In this document: piece after piece, positions 17,263 through 25,211 of the stretch
Layout of the letters: every line of letters starts with the position of its first letter
How positions within the stretch are numbered: the stretch's first letter is position 1
DNA from: a virus
Reading direction: 5' to 3' (one strand)
Virus record (IMG/VR): IMGVR_UViG_3300035703_004050
Coordinates: 1 to 64,000 of that record
DNA length: 64,000 nt
Notes under the pieces: generated by a model
Seen by the model: the letters and a program-made list of their open reading frames with translations, nothing else
Told to the model about the DNA's origin: nothing
Databases searched by the model: none
Made by a program: the position numbers and the translations under genes

Positions 17263-17291
17263 TTGACTTATAGTAGTATATTACTTATACT
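17263..17291 (+). promoter_or_regulatory. Promoter TTGACT-17-TATACT, leaderless
   Basis: TTGACT at 17263 and TATACT at 17286. The ATG at 17299 begins 7 nt after the -10 box with no ribosome-binding site. Confidence 0.6.
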
Positions 17292-17298
17292 GCAAAAT

Positions 17299-17634
17299 AT
17301 GGACATTTATCATATTTGGGCAAACAAAGAAGGTGATATCAGCGATATTGATTGGTATCATAATCTAAAATCGTTCCTAAATCATTTAGTTTCTGAGAAC
17401 AAAATGGTAAGCTATCGTATAACTAGATGTAAAATGGGATTTAGAAGTATACCCAATTTGCCAGAGTGGCATATTATGATGGAGTTTACTGATATGACGC
17501 AACTTGATGCAGCGTTTAAGCGTGTAGCACCATTAGAGGGCGAACTTGAAGCAAAGCACAAGTCGTTTAATCAGTTTGTTGCAGATGATATTCAACATGC
17601 ATTATACAGGGATTGGCCAGATGAGATACGCTAG
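17299..17634 (+). CDS. DUF6614-like small protein
   Basis: 111 aa. MDIYHIWANKEGDISDIDW, then SYRITRCKMGFRSIP, WHIMMEFTDMTQLDAAF and HALYRDWPDE match my memory of the alphaproteobacterial DUF6614 family (ferredoxin-like dimeric fold), whose function is unknown. The leaderless-type promoter fixes the start at 17299. It overlaps the following gene by 14 nt and begins a run of short early genes. A host-derived origin is plausible. Confidence 0.75.
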   Translation: MDIYHIWANKEGDISDIDWYHNLKSFLNHLVSENKMVSYRITRCKMGFRSIPNLPEWHIMMEFTDMTQLDAAFKRVAPLEGELEAKHKSFNQFVADDIQHALYRDWPDEIR

Positions 17635-18061
17635 AATTGATTTAACGAAAACAAATTATCAACGCCTAACTCCTCCAGCAACTAGATTTTTGCAAGGTCA
17701 TGTTAATGTTCAAAATATGAACACACTTTATAAAAAGTATTGCCAATATAAGAAATTTAAAAGTGTGATGCCAATTTTTGATAGCGAATACAGAGACGAG
17801 AAAAATCATATTCATGGATACTACGATCCAATTACTGATAAACTAATTGCTTTTAGTCTTATTCGCGTTTATGATACGTCTAATGTCGAAGCAATACAGT
17901 TTGCTTGGGATTATGAAAAACCTGAACTCATGTTGGGTATTGAAAGTCTAAAAAATGAGTGTGCTTTTTATAAGGAAGCAGGATTTAAATATTATTATCT
18001 GGGCGGCGCTGATGAATACAAAAAACAATTTGATGGGTTTGAAATATTAGGTCCAGCATGA
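17621..18061 (+). CDS. GNAT-fold protein resembling the C-terminal half of arginyl/leucyl-tRNA-protein transferases
   Basis: 146 aa. The segments IQFAWDYEKPELMLGIESLKN and FYKEAGFKYYYLGG match the Ate1/Bpt C-terminal signature (W-D-Y..PELxLG, then GLxYYYLG). Those enzymes add Arg or Leu to protein N-termini and feed the ClpS/ClpAP N-degron pathway. The Cys-rich N-terminal domain of Ate/Bpt is not present, so activity could differ. A ClpS gene lies at 57314. Start chosen as MRYARID; it is coupled to flanking genes by overlaps. Confidence 0.7.
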   Translation: MRYARIDLTKTNYQRLTPPATRFLQGHVNVQNMNTLYKKYCQYKKFKSVMPIFDSEYRDEKNHIHGYYDPITDKLIAFSLIRVYDTSNVEAIQFAWDYEKPELMLGIESLKNECAFYKEAGFKYYYLGGADEYKKQFDGFEILGPA

Positions 18062-18564
18062 TAGAACAACTAAAAGCAGATGTTGCTACTTGGATATTAG
18101 ATTGGGTAAGTGTGCATAATGATGCACTAGGAGTAACACCTTGTCCTTTTGCTAAACAAGCATTAATTAATAATAAAATTGATTTTACAATTGCTGGTAA
18201 TTTAGAAGTGTTGGTTAGCTTGCTTGAGATGATTGCTAAAACAGGACTAAAAAGCGAAGTACTAATTATAGGCATGCGTAAAGAAGCTATACATCATAGA
18301 GAGTTATCAAGTGTAGTGGAATTAGCCAATGTCAAACATTTAATGCCAGCAGGTTATGTTGCATTGGAAGACCACCCCGATGACGAAGAATTTGTTAACG
18401 GGGTCAAGATGAATCAAGGCACCTGGGCGTTAATTTTAATACAAGCTACAGAAAAACTAAATCAAGCATCGCTGGTCTTGCAAAAGCAAGGCTATTATGA
18501 CAACTGGACACAAGAAGAATATAACGATGTTGTCAGTTGGAGATTTAAGAAAGAAAAAGAATGA
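18058..18564 (+). CDS. Hypothetical protein with TPCPFAK motif
   Basis: 168 aa. The motif HNDALGVTPCPFAKQAL near residues 19-36 recalls the N-CPFA segment of DUF1415 proteins, and EDHPDDEEFVNG is acidic. I cannot give a function. Overlaps its neighbours by 4 nt on each side (ATGA), so it is part of a tight operon from 17299 to 19555. Confidence 0.75.
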   Translation: MIEQLKADVATWILDWVSVHNDALGVTPCPFAKQALINNKIDFTIAGNLEVLVSLLEMIAKTGLKSEVLIIGMRKEAIHHRELSSVVELANVKHLMPAGYVALEDHPDDEEFVNGVKMNQGTWALILIQATEKLNQASLVLQKQGYYDNWTQEEYNDVVSWRFKKEKE

Positions 18565-19061
18565 AAATTTTAACTGCCGAAAATACTAGTTATGAAATGA
18601 ATGAGCTTCCAGAGTATGTAGAAGATCTTAGATTCTGTGTACTTGATAATAGTGATCCTAGAGATCCAGATTATTTTTTCATACCGCTAGTGTTTTTGGA
18701 AACATTTAATGATCCAGCACTAGTACTAAAAATAGGAAAACATACCATAAAGATGCCATATAACTGGCAACTATTGATTGGTGAACCTGACTATGGTGAT
18801 CTAGAAGTTATACCGCTTACACGGTTAAATGATAGAAACTTTAAAGCGTTTACATTTAATCCAATTACAAATGCGATTCCAAAATATGAAACGATACAGA
18901 TTTTAGATGTATATCAAGATGTAAAATGGTATTTTCCTAAATTAAAGATGGGTCAAATATTAGCTATACCTCTAGATGAAAGTCCTAACCCTCCTTGTGC
19001 ATATTTTGTAAAAGAGATTTCTAAACAAAGCGAAGTAGTGGATATTACAAAAGCATGGTAA
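18561..19061 (+). CDS. Hypothetical early protein
   Basis: 166 aa. The sequence DLRFCVLDNSDPRDPDYFFIPLVFLE, split by proline-rich turns, and ILAIPLDESPNPPCAYFVKEI suggest a compact beta-rich fold. No family is recognised. It overlaps the previous gene by 4 nt and the next by 7 nt. Confidence 0.75.
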   Translation: MKILTAENTSYEMNELPEYVEDLRFCVLDNSDPRDPDYFFIPLVFLETFNDPALVLKIGKHTIKMPYNWQLLIGEPDYGDLEVIPLTRLNDRNFKAFTFNPITNAIPKYETIQILDVYQDVKWYFPKLKMGQILAIPLDESPNPPCAYFVKEISKQSEVVDITKAW

Positions 19062-19555
19062 AAAAGAACGAAGATTCAATCAGTTTAGATAATGTACTTC
19101 CAGCAATTGATCGCAAAGATATTGATTGGTGGGAAACACTTACACCTGGACAACAGAAGAAGTTCCCAGCCTGGTTGTATATGCGTTATGCATCCAATGT
19201 AAAAGGTGATGTAGATTTAGCAAGATATTATATTCTTGCAGTAAATGAACGTGTAAACAAAAAGTTTAATGATGTTCGAAAGCACAGCAAATTACAATAC
19301 TTGTTAATGACAAGTGCTAGTCCAGGTATGGGCAAGCAATTTCATCAATATCTTGCTCCGCCTAAAGGAACTAGATCAAACAAAAAGCAACTTAAGATAT
19401 TAGAGCAATTGTTTCCAAACGCAAATGATCTAGAGTTAGATGTGTTAGCTGAAGTTAATACAACAAAAGATATAGAAGAACATTTGATTTCTCTTGGTTG
19501 GACTGACAAAGAAATCAAGAATGCGCTGTCCACAAAAGATACAGACGACGAATAA
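19055..19555 (+). CDS. Possible clamp-loader small subunit (gp62-like)
   Basis: 166 aa. The middle region AWLYMRYASNVKGDVDLARYY, split before ILAVNE, and LQYLLMTSASPGMGKQ have the same order of hydrophobic and aromatic elements as T4 gp62 (a small clamp-loader subunit): helical segment, 'YLM' motif, then a basic proline turn. Length fits gp62. Overall identity is too low to be sure. It sits in the replication region with primase and helicase, which supports the idea. Confidence 0.6.
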   Translation: MVKKNEDSISLDNVLPAIDRKDIDWWETLTPGQQKKFPAWLYMRYASNVKGDVDLARYYILAVNERVNKKFNDVRKHSKLQYLLMTSASPGMGKQFHQYLAPPKGTRSNKKQLKILEQLFPNANDLELDVLAEVNTTKDIEEHLISLGWTDKEIKNALSTKDTDDE

Positions 19556-19572
19556 CTTTTTATGTAATATAT

Positions 19573-19595
19573 AATTGTAGAGGATATCTACAATT
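19573..19595 (+). promoter_or_regulatory. Hairpin with Shine-Dalgarno in loop, abutting a start codon
   Basis: AATTGTAGA and TCTACAATT form a perfect 9-bp stem with loop GGATA. The ATG at 19596 follows directly. AGGA lies at the loop edge, so folding would expose or hide the ribosome-binding site. A TATAAT at about 19570 overlaps the first bases. Confidence 0.55.
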
Positions 19596-20345
19596 ATGGC
19601 AAAGTCAAAAGGTGTTATGAGCGAGTTTCTAGAAATTATCAAAGAGGCAAAAGCACAAGGCCCTATTGATCAAAATCATGTTTGTCAATATTGTGGCAAA
19701 GCATTTGTACGTGAATCAACATTAGCAGCACACGTTTGCGAAAGTAAACGCAGGTATCAACAAAAAGAAGAAGTAGGGGTGCGTCTTGGATTTCAAGCTT
19801 GGTTGCGTTTTTATGAACTAACACAAGGTGTTTCAAAAAAGAAAACGTATGATGACTTTATTAAAAGCTCATATTATATTGCTTTTACAAAGTTTGGTCG
19901 CCATCTTCATAATATCCGTGCTATAAACCCAGCAGCGTTTATTGAGTATGTAATCAAAAATAATAAAAAATTAGATCATTGGTGCAGAGATAAATTGTAT
20001 GAAGAATACTTGCTGCAATATCTGCAGCGAGAAAATCCACAGGATGCACTTGAGCGTGGCATTATTGAAATGCAAACTTGGGCAGATGCAGAGCAAAGCG
20101 TAGTAAAAGACTTTTTTCGTTATGCAAATACAAACAAAATTGTTAGTATGATTGTAAATGGGCGTATTAGTCCATGGTTAATTTATTGTAGTGATACCGG
20201 ACAATCTTGTTTGGGAAAGTTTAATGATGAGCAGATCGCAATAGTTTACCCTTGGATTGATCCAGAACTTTGGCAACGTAAATTAAAGACTTATGCTGCT
20301 GATGCTGAATGGTGTAGAGAAGTTTTAAATCAAGCAGGTTTTTAA
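19596..20345 (+). CDS. Zinc-finger phage protein
   Basis: 249 aa. Residues about 29-50 hold a C2H2/C2HC-like finger, HVCQYCGKAFVRESTLAAH followed by VC, which is rare outside eukaryotes but seen in marine T4-like phages. The remainder is helical with FTKFGRHLHNIRAINPAAF and ISPWLIYCSD; a helicase-loader type role is conceivable from its place near primase and helicase. Start follows the regulatory hairpin. Its last base region overlaps the next ATG. Confidence 0.8.
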   Translation: MAKSKGVMSEFLEIIKEAKAQGPIDQNHVCQYCGKAFVRESTLAAHVCESKRRYQQKEEVGVRLGFQAWLRFYELTQGVSKKKTYDDFIKSSYYIAFTKFGRHLHNIRAINPAAFIEYVIKNNKKLDHWCRDKLYEEYLLQYLQRENPQDALERGIIEMQTWADAEQSVVKDFFRYANTNKIVSMIVNGRISPWLIYCSDTGQSCLGKFNDEQIAIVYPWIDPELWQRKLKTYAADAEWCREVLNQAGF

Positions 20346-20584
20346 TGCGTTGGAAATCTGAAACATATAAAGAAAAAAAAGAACGTTTAGAAAAATGGCG
20401 TAAATGTTTTGCATGGTTACCGGTTGTTATTGACGGCGAACGTGTTTGGTTAGAATGGGTATATAAAAGGACTAAGATGTATCATGGTGGCATGGGAGAT
20501 ACTGTGTATGAAACCGAGTACGGAGACGCAATGTCGATCCTCAAAAAACAAAAGTTTGATGGAGAATACGATGGGCTTGAGTGA
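20345..20584 (+). CDS. Small hypothetical protein (WLPV-type)
   Basis: 79 aa. RKCFAWLPVVIDGERVWLEWVYKR is mirrored in the next gene by EEWFAWYPVKKYFYFED, so the two are related small phage proteins. Function unknown. Overlaps the following gene by 14 nt. Confidence 0.75.
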   Translation: MRWKSETYKEKKERLEKWRKCFAWLPVVIDGERVWLEWVYKRTKMYHGGMGDTVYETEYGDAMSILKKQKFDGEYDGLE

Positions 20585-20864
20585 TGATCCCGCCACGTGG
20601 CATCGCAGTGTTCATAGTCCATATAGCGGTACTGCGTATCTTAATCCAACTTTTAGTCCATGGGAAGAATGGTTCGCATGGTACCCTGTAAAGAAATATT
20701 TTTATTTTGAAGATGCTGCATTACTTGGTATAAAAGCTTATCGTTGGATATGGTTAAAAAAGATTAACAGACGTAAAGTAACGCATGGCCCTGCTTTCGT
20801 AGGTGTATCTAAAACTGATTGGGAATATGCTACATTAATGGAATTACTAAAACATGGACATTGA
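20571..20864 (+). CDS. Small hypothetical protein (WYPV-type)
   Basis: 97 aa from MGLSDDPATWH; GGAG lies upstream at suitable spacing. The segment WEEWFAWYPVKKYFYFED resembles the preceding protein's core. Function unknown. Its end overlaps the DnaE-like gene start by 11 nt. Confidence 0.75.
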   Translation: MGLSDDPATWHRSVHSPYSGTAYLNPTFSPWEEWFAWYPVKKYFYFEDAALLGIKAYRWIWLKKINRRKVTHGPAFVGVSKTDWEYATLMELLKHGH

Positions 20865-21423
20865 TATTGACATTGGCAATCGAGATAACTTACTCAAGTT
20901 AATCAAACATGTTCCTGCTGCTATTAATAGAAACAATACCTGGTCTAAACACAATACAGGTGTTTATGTAACACAGATACCAGTTGATCCTATATCTAAC
21001 TTTGCTACTATCGATTATCAAACAGCAGAAGATATTGGATATATCAAACTCGACATTCTCAATCAATCAGTATATGAACAAGTCAAAGATGCAGAACATT
21101 TAGATAAGTTACTTTCAACTGAACCAATGTGGGAAATGCTGCAATACAAGGAATTTGTAGATCAAGTAGTTCATATAGGTAATCATTATGATACTATACA
21201 GCGTATACCAGAACCTATTAATAGCATTCCCCGTATGGCGATGTTACTCGCTATTATTAGACCAGCAAAACGACATTTAATTGGTAAAACGTGGAAAGAA
21301 GTTGGATTAGATGTTTGGAATAAACCAGCAGATGATGCTTATTACTTCAAAAAATCACATGCGGTTTCTTATGCACACTTAGTTAAGATACATATGAACT
21401 TGTTATGTAGGCTTGCGGACTAA
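20854..21423 (+). CDS. Miniature DnaE-like protein (DNA polymerase III alpha palm/finger elements)
   Basis: 189 aa. In order it shows MDIDIDIGNRDNLLKLI (like the PDxDIDF..RD palm Asp pair), GYIKLDILNQSV (like the K-x-D-x-L-G third Asp strand), MAMLLAIIRPAKR (like AL-RPG), and FKKSHAVSYAHLVKIH (like the F-N-K-S-H-A-A-Y-A-L finger). All three catalytic Asp positions seem kept, but the PHP, most of the fingers, and the beta- and tau-binding parts of the usual ~1100 aa protein are missing. A structural relic, a regulator, or a very small nucleotidyltransferase are possible. Confidence 0.75.
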   Translation: MDIDIDIGNRDNLLKLIKHVPAAINRNNTWSKHNTGVYVTQIPVDPISNFATIDYQTAEDIGYIKLDILNQSVYEQVKDAEHLDKLLSTEPMWEMLQYKEFVDQVVHIGNHYDTIQRIPEPINSIPRMAMLLAIIRPAKRHLIGKTWKEVGLDVWNKPADDAYYFKKSHAVSYAHLVKIHMNLLCRLAD

Positions 21424-21777
21424 TTGAATCATCTTACGTTTAGTACGTTTACCAGCTATTTCATGTAAACGTACAGCATGTCCTGCAAGTATTTCACACT
21501 CTTTAGTAATTAAAGTTTTAACGCAATATCTAAATTGTAACCAATCATCTTTTAGGAATATATTAATGGGTATCATACGATTTGATTCCCACCACCATTG
21601 ATTAGCTAATTCTAAAAACATTTTCTTATGATCGTCGGTTTTTAATGTATTGTAATCATATATTGTAGTTACATCAACGTCTTGATTTTGTACTATACAC
21701 ACGTATTCAATATCAGAATAACGGATGATGGCAAAAAAAGGATATTTTTCTAATAATTGTTGTAAAGCTTCATCCAT
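21403..21777 (-). CDS. Hypothetical minus-strand protein
   Basis: 124 aa. It begins MDEALQQLLEKYPFFAIIRY and has YVCIVQNQDVDVTTIYDYN and a basic C-terminus (AGKRTKRKMIQLVRK). I do not recognise it. It is the only minus-strand gene in the replication block, converging with and overlapping the DnaE-like gene by 21 nt. Confidence 0.8.
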   Translation of the reverse strand: MDEALQQLLEKYPFFAIIRYSDIEYVCIVQNQDVDVTTIYDYNTLKTDDHKKMFLELANQWWWESNRMIPINIFLKDDWLQFRYCVKTLITKECEILAGHAVRLHEIAGKRTKRKMIQLVRKPT

Positions 21778-21814
21778 TCTAACTTTACTTATACCAAAAA
21801 TATCTTTTGATTTG

Positions 21815-21843
21815 TTGACTAGAACACAGTTAATAACTATATT
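21815..21843 (+). promoter_or_regulatory. Promoter TTGACT-17-TATATT, leaderless
   Basis: TTGACT at 21815, TATATT at 21838. The primase ATG at 21852 is 8 nt after the -10 box and has no ribosome-binding site. Confidence 0.6.
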
Positions 21844-21851
21844 AAAGTGTT

Positions 21852-22832
21852 ATGAATTCTATCCAAGAAGCTATACGTTCAGTTATACCTGTAAAGCATA
21901 AAAATGCAAGTAAAGGATGGATCAGTTTTAATGCTCCATGCTGTACCCACAATGGCGAAACACCGGACAAAAAAGGTCGCGGTGGTATGCATTTTGATAA
22001 TAGCGGTGTTGTTTATCATTGCTTCAATTGTGGTTATAAAACAGGATGGCGACCTGGGTTGCATTTTGGGTTAAAAATACGCAAGCTTATGGAATGGATG
22101 GGCATGGACGAAGGTCTCATAATGAGATTACAGTTTGATGCACTACGGGATTTGGATGAAGAAGTTGTATACCAAGAGCGTATCAAAGAAGCAATACAAT
22201 TTGAATCACGTGAACTTCCAGAAAACACAATTGATTTAAAAGATGCAACCAATCAAGATGCGTTAGATACAATACAATATTTAAATAATAGAGGGTTTTA
22301 TCTAAATGATTTTGATTGGATGTGGAGTAGTTCTGAAGGTTATAATCGCAGAGTAATAATTCCATATACATGGGAAAACAAAGTAATTGGATACACTGCT
22401 CGCAGCATTGATTATCAAAGAAGTAAAGGAAAGTATATACAACACGTTGGAAGCGATTATGTATTTGGCATAGATCAACAAAAGCGAGACAGTAAATTTG
22501 CTATTGTAGTGGAAGGTGTGTTTGACGCAATACCACTTAACGGACTTGCAGTTCTTACTAATGAAGTTAGTGATAAAAAAGCAGAAATAATCGATACGTT
22601 AGGTAGAGAAATTATTGTTGTTCCAGATAAAGATAAATCTGGTAAACACTTAGTTAATGCTGCATTAAAGTATGGTTGGAGTGTAGCATTTCCAGATTGG
22701 CAGGAAGATGTCAAAGATTCTGCCGATGCTTGCTTACGTTATGGTAGACTTTATACAATGCGTTCAATACTTGCAACAAAGCAGTCAAACAAGCTAAAGA
22801 TTGAACTCTATAAAAAAAAGAATAGGTTTTAA
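21852..22832 (+). CDS. 61: DNA primase, gp61 type
   Basis: 326 aa, similar in length to T4 gp61. An N-terminal zinc-binding region uses PCCTHNGE and YHCFNCGYKTG. The TOPRIM core shows FAIVVEGVFDAI with the catalytic Glu, then VVPDKDKSGKHL as the metal-binding DxD. It makes RNA primers for lagging-strand synthesis with the gp41-type helicase, which follows after one inserted gene. Start fixed by the leaderless promoter. The next gene begins 3 nt after the stop. Confidence 0.92.
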   Translation: MNSIQEAIRSVIPVKHKNASKGWISFNAPCCTHNGETPDKKGRGGMHFDNSGVVYHCFNCGYKTGWRPGLHFGLKIRKLMEWMGMDEGLIMRLQFDALRDLDEEVVYQERIKEAIQFESRELPENTIDLKDATNQDALDTIQYLNNRGFYLNDFDWMWSSSEGYNRRVIIPYTWENKVIGYTARSIDYQRSKGKYIQHVGSDYVFGIDQQKRDSKFAIVVEGVFDAIPLNGLAVLTNEVSDKKAEIIDTLGREIIVVPDKDKSGKHLVNAALKYGWSVAFPDWQEDVKDSADACLRYGRLYTMRSILATKQSNKLKIELYKKKNRF

Positions 22833-22835
22833 ATA

Positions 22836-23561
22836 ATGTGGCATTTTCATGGGTGTAGTTTAAGCACAGACAACTACGTTAAAAACAAAGATGATGCCTA
22901 CCCACGATTAGTAGGCAAACACTTCAATCAAACAGTTGATATAAAGGCAGTTATGGGTAACTCAAACCAAACTATCTTTTCGTGTGCAATTGACTCTTTG
23001 TTAGACGATTCTGTTAACACGGTGTTTGTGCAAATTACTACCCCCGGGAGGCAAGCATTTTATCACGATTACAAATGTATAACATCTACTCTAGGTAAAA
23101 CAAGCTATGAAATTCCAAATAAAAAGTGGCAAACATTTCTAGACGTTTTCAACTTACTTGATCAAGAATACAATCAGTTTGTTCTATTGTCACATTATGT
23201 GCCGCGGCTTGCTAAACTTGCAAGCATAACAGGAAAGCATCTACATTTTATTAATGGATATATGACTATTGATCCTATATTTTTTAGCGACAACAAAGAT
23301 GTAAATTACTATTTGTTAAACGACGATACAAAACGTATACTAAACTTTAGCAATAAACCAAACGATAATATAGCGGCACAAATTGTTGACATAAAGCAGA
23401 AGCTAGCTTGTATGAAAGATACAAGTTGGGTAACGATAGTTAACCCGTTAAGGGACTATGCAGTTGATAAAGGGTTAGATGGATCGCACCCAGGGGTAAA
23501 GTCAAATAAAATTTTTGCAGAGATAATTATTGAATACTTAGAAAAAAAGCATGATAGATAG
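22836..23561 (+). CDS. SGNH-hydrolase-like protein between primase and helicase
   Basis: 241 aa. The N-terminal MWHFHGCSLSTDNYV fits SGNH block I with GCS, and the C-terminal DGSHPGVKSNKIFAE supplies D-x-x-H. The middle is not distinctive. It has the same block pattern as the larger SGNH-like protein at 7450. The stop overlaps the helicase start by 11 nt, so it is co-expressed with replication genes although its role is probably unrelated to them. Confidence 0.7.
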   Translation: MWHFHGCSLSTDNYVKNKDDAYPRLVGKHFNQTVDIKAVMGNSNQTIFSCAIDSLLDDSVNTVFVQITTPGRQAFYHDYKCITSTLGKTSYEIPNKKWQTFLDVFNLLDQEYNQFVLLSHYVPRLAKLASITGKHLHFINGYMTIDPIFFSDNKDVNYYLLNDDTKRILNFSNKPNDNIAAQIVDIKQKLACMKDTSWVTIVNPLRDYAVDKGLDGSHPGVKSNKIFAEIIIEYLEKKHDR

Positions 23562-24939
23562 CAAATACTCGGTAGATCTACAAAAACTATTCTTAGAAAT
23601 AATGTTGGCTGATGCACAATCATTTGTGCGTGTACAAAACATTTATGATCCCGTAAACTTTGATAAGAGCTTACGTGCAGCAGCAAACTTTTTGCAGGAG
23701 TATAGTAAGGATTATAACTCGTTGCCAACTATTGAACAGATTAAAGCTAGTTCAGGTGTAAACTTGCAAAAGCTTGATGCTGTGGATGAAAGTATGGTTG
23801 ATTGGTTTATGGATGAGTTTGAGTCTTTCACTAGACATGAAACGCTGTTGCGTGTAATTCTTAAGAGTGCCGATCTTATTGAAAAAGGCGAATATGATCC
23901 AATTGAAAAGCTAGTCAAAGATGCAGTGCAAATTTCATTAACAAGAGATTTAGGAACTGACTACTTTGATGATCCCCGTGCTAGGCTTATGAAGCTTAAA
24001 TCTAACAACGGGCAAATGAGTACTGGTTGGCCAACACTCGATAGCAAACTGTATGGCGGTTTTAATAGAGGCGAACTAGAAATCTTTGCTGGCGGATCTG
24101 GTGCAGGTAAATCTTTGTTTATGCAAAACCTAGCTGTTAACTGGATGCTAGCTGGTATTGATGGTGTATACATTACATTAGAGCTTAGTGAAGAACTTTG
24201 TTCTATGCGTATTGACAGCATGATTACAGGTGTTGCAACTAAGGAAATCTTCAAAGACCTCGACACAGTTGAAATGAAGATCAAGATGGTTGGCAAAAAA
24301 TCTGGTAATTTACGTATCAAATATATGCCGGCACAAAGCAATGTAAATGACTTACGTGCATATTTGAAAGAATTACAAGTACAAACTGGTAACAAGATTG
24401 GTTATTTGTGCGTAGATTATCTTGATCTTCTAATGCCAGTTAGCGCAAAGGTTAGCCCATCAGACTTGTTCGTTAAGGACAAATATGTATCAGAAGAGCT
24501 ACGTAACTTAGCAAAAGAATTAAACATTGTACTTGTTACAGCTTCCCAGCTTAACAGAGGTGCAGTTGAAGAAGTTGAATTTGATCACAGTCACATCTCG
24601 GGTGGTATTTCTAAGATCAATACAGCAGACAACGTATTTGGTATCTTTACAAGCCGTAGTATGAAGGAGCAAGGGCGTTATCAACTACAGCTTATGAAAA
24701 CACGTAGTTCTAGCGGCGTTGGACAAAAAGTTGAATTGGAATTTGATCTTAATTCAATGCGTATTATTGATAATGGCGAGGATACCCAAAGTAGTTTTAA
24801 AAAGCCCAGCAGTTCTATTATGGATAGCATTAAAAATAAGACAAATGTTACCCCAAGTGAGGTTACAGACGTTCCAAAAGTAAATGCTGAGGTACAAAGT
24901 GCTAAGTTAAAGCAGATGCTTGCCAATTTGAAAAAGTAA
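23551..24939 (+). CDS. 41: Replicative DNA helicase, DnaB family (gp41 type)
   Basis: 462 aa, near the T4 gp41 length. The RecA-like core begins around residue 160 (STGWPTLDSKLYGGFNRGE). Walker A is GGSGAGKSLFMQ (about 181), Walker B is IGYLCVDYLDLLM, and the sensor/arginine region is SQLNRGAVEE with GGISKINTADNVFGIF. It unwinds DNA 5'-3' ahead of the fork together with the gp61 primase. The N-terminal 130 residues form the helical collar. Confidence 0.93.
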   Translation: MIDSKYSVDLQKLFLEIMLADAQSFVRVQNIYDPVNFDKSLRAAANFLQEYSKDYNSLPTIEQIKASSGVNLQKLDAVDESMVDWFMDEFESFTRHETLLRVILKSADLIEKGEYDPIEKLVKDAVQISLTRDLGTDYFDDPRARLMKLKSNNGQMSTGWPTLDSKLYGGFNRGELEIFAGGSGAGKSLFMQNLAVNWMLAGIDGVYITLELSEELCSMRIDSMITGVATKEIFKDLDTVEMKIKMVGKKSGNLRIKYMPAQSNVNDLRAYLKELQVQTGNKIGYLCVDYLDLLMPVSAKVSPSDLFVKDKYVSEELRNLAKELNIVLVTASQLNRGAVEEVEFDHSHISGGISKINTADNVFGIFTSRSMKEQGRYQLQLMKTRSSSGVGQKVELEFDLNSMRIIDNGEDTQSSFKKPSSSIMDSIKNKTNVTPSEVTDVPKVNAEVQSAKLKQMLANLKK

Positions 24940-24944
24940 AAAAC

Positions 24945-24952
24945 AATAAATA
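24945..24952 (+). promoter_or_regulatory. T4-type late promoter AATAAATA
   Basis: AATAAATA lies 8 nt before the ATG at 24960, so the late transcript would start near the start codon. Confidence 0.5.
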
Positions 24953-24959
24953 GTTTATT

Positions 24960-25211
24960 ATGAAACGTAGAACTCGTAGCATACTTGATGAAATCACTAA
25001 TATTGTCCCAGATCATGATAGGGGCAGCATTATTGAAAGCCGTGCCTTACACATTATTACTAGTGCTGTAAATCTAATTAATTTAATACGCGAAACGTAC
25101 GATCCTGAAACAGCAGGGGAATTGGAGCGCAGACTGCTAAACAGCATTAGAGGGCAGGATTCAAGCAAGTTCATGCGTGGTATACGAAGGACAGACCGCA
25201 ATGAAGATTAA
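24960..25211 (+). CDS. Conserved T4-like phage hypothetical protein
   Basis: 83 aa. The sequence RRTRSILDEITNIVPDHDRG, ESRALHIITSAVNLINLI and LERRLLNSIRGQDSSKFMRG is the kind of short helical protein conserved in marine T4-like phages. Function unknown. Late promoter upstream suggests a virion or assembly role. Overlaps the next gene by 11 nt. Confidence 0.8.
   Translation: MKRRTRSILDEITNIVPDHDRGSIIESRALHIITSAVNLINLIRETYDPETAGELERRLLNSIRGQDSSKFMRGIRRTDRNED

Noticed and set aside
20854-21423. Frameshifted remnant of a full-length DnaE gene
   Set aside because: The flanking ORFs do not continue DnaE motifs, and all recognised elements lie in order in one intact frame.
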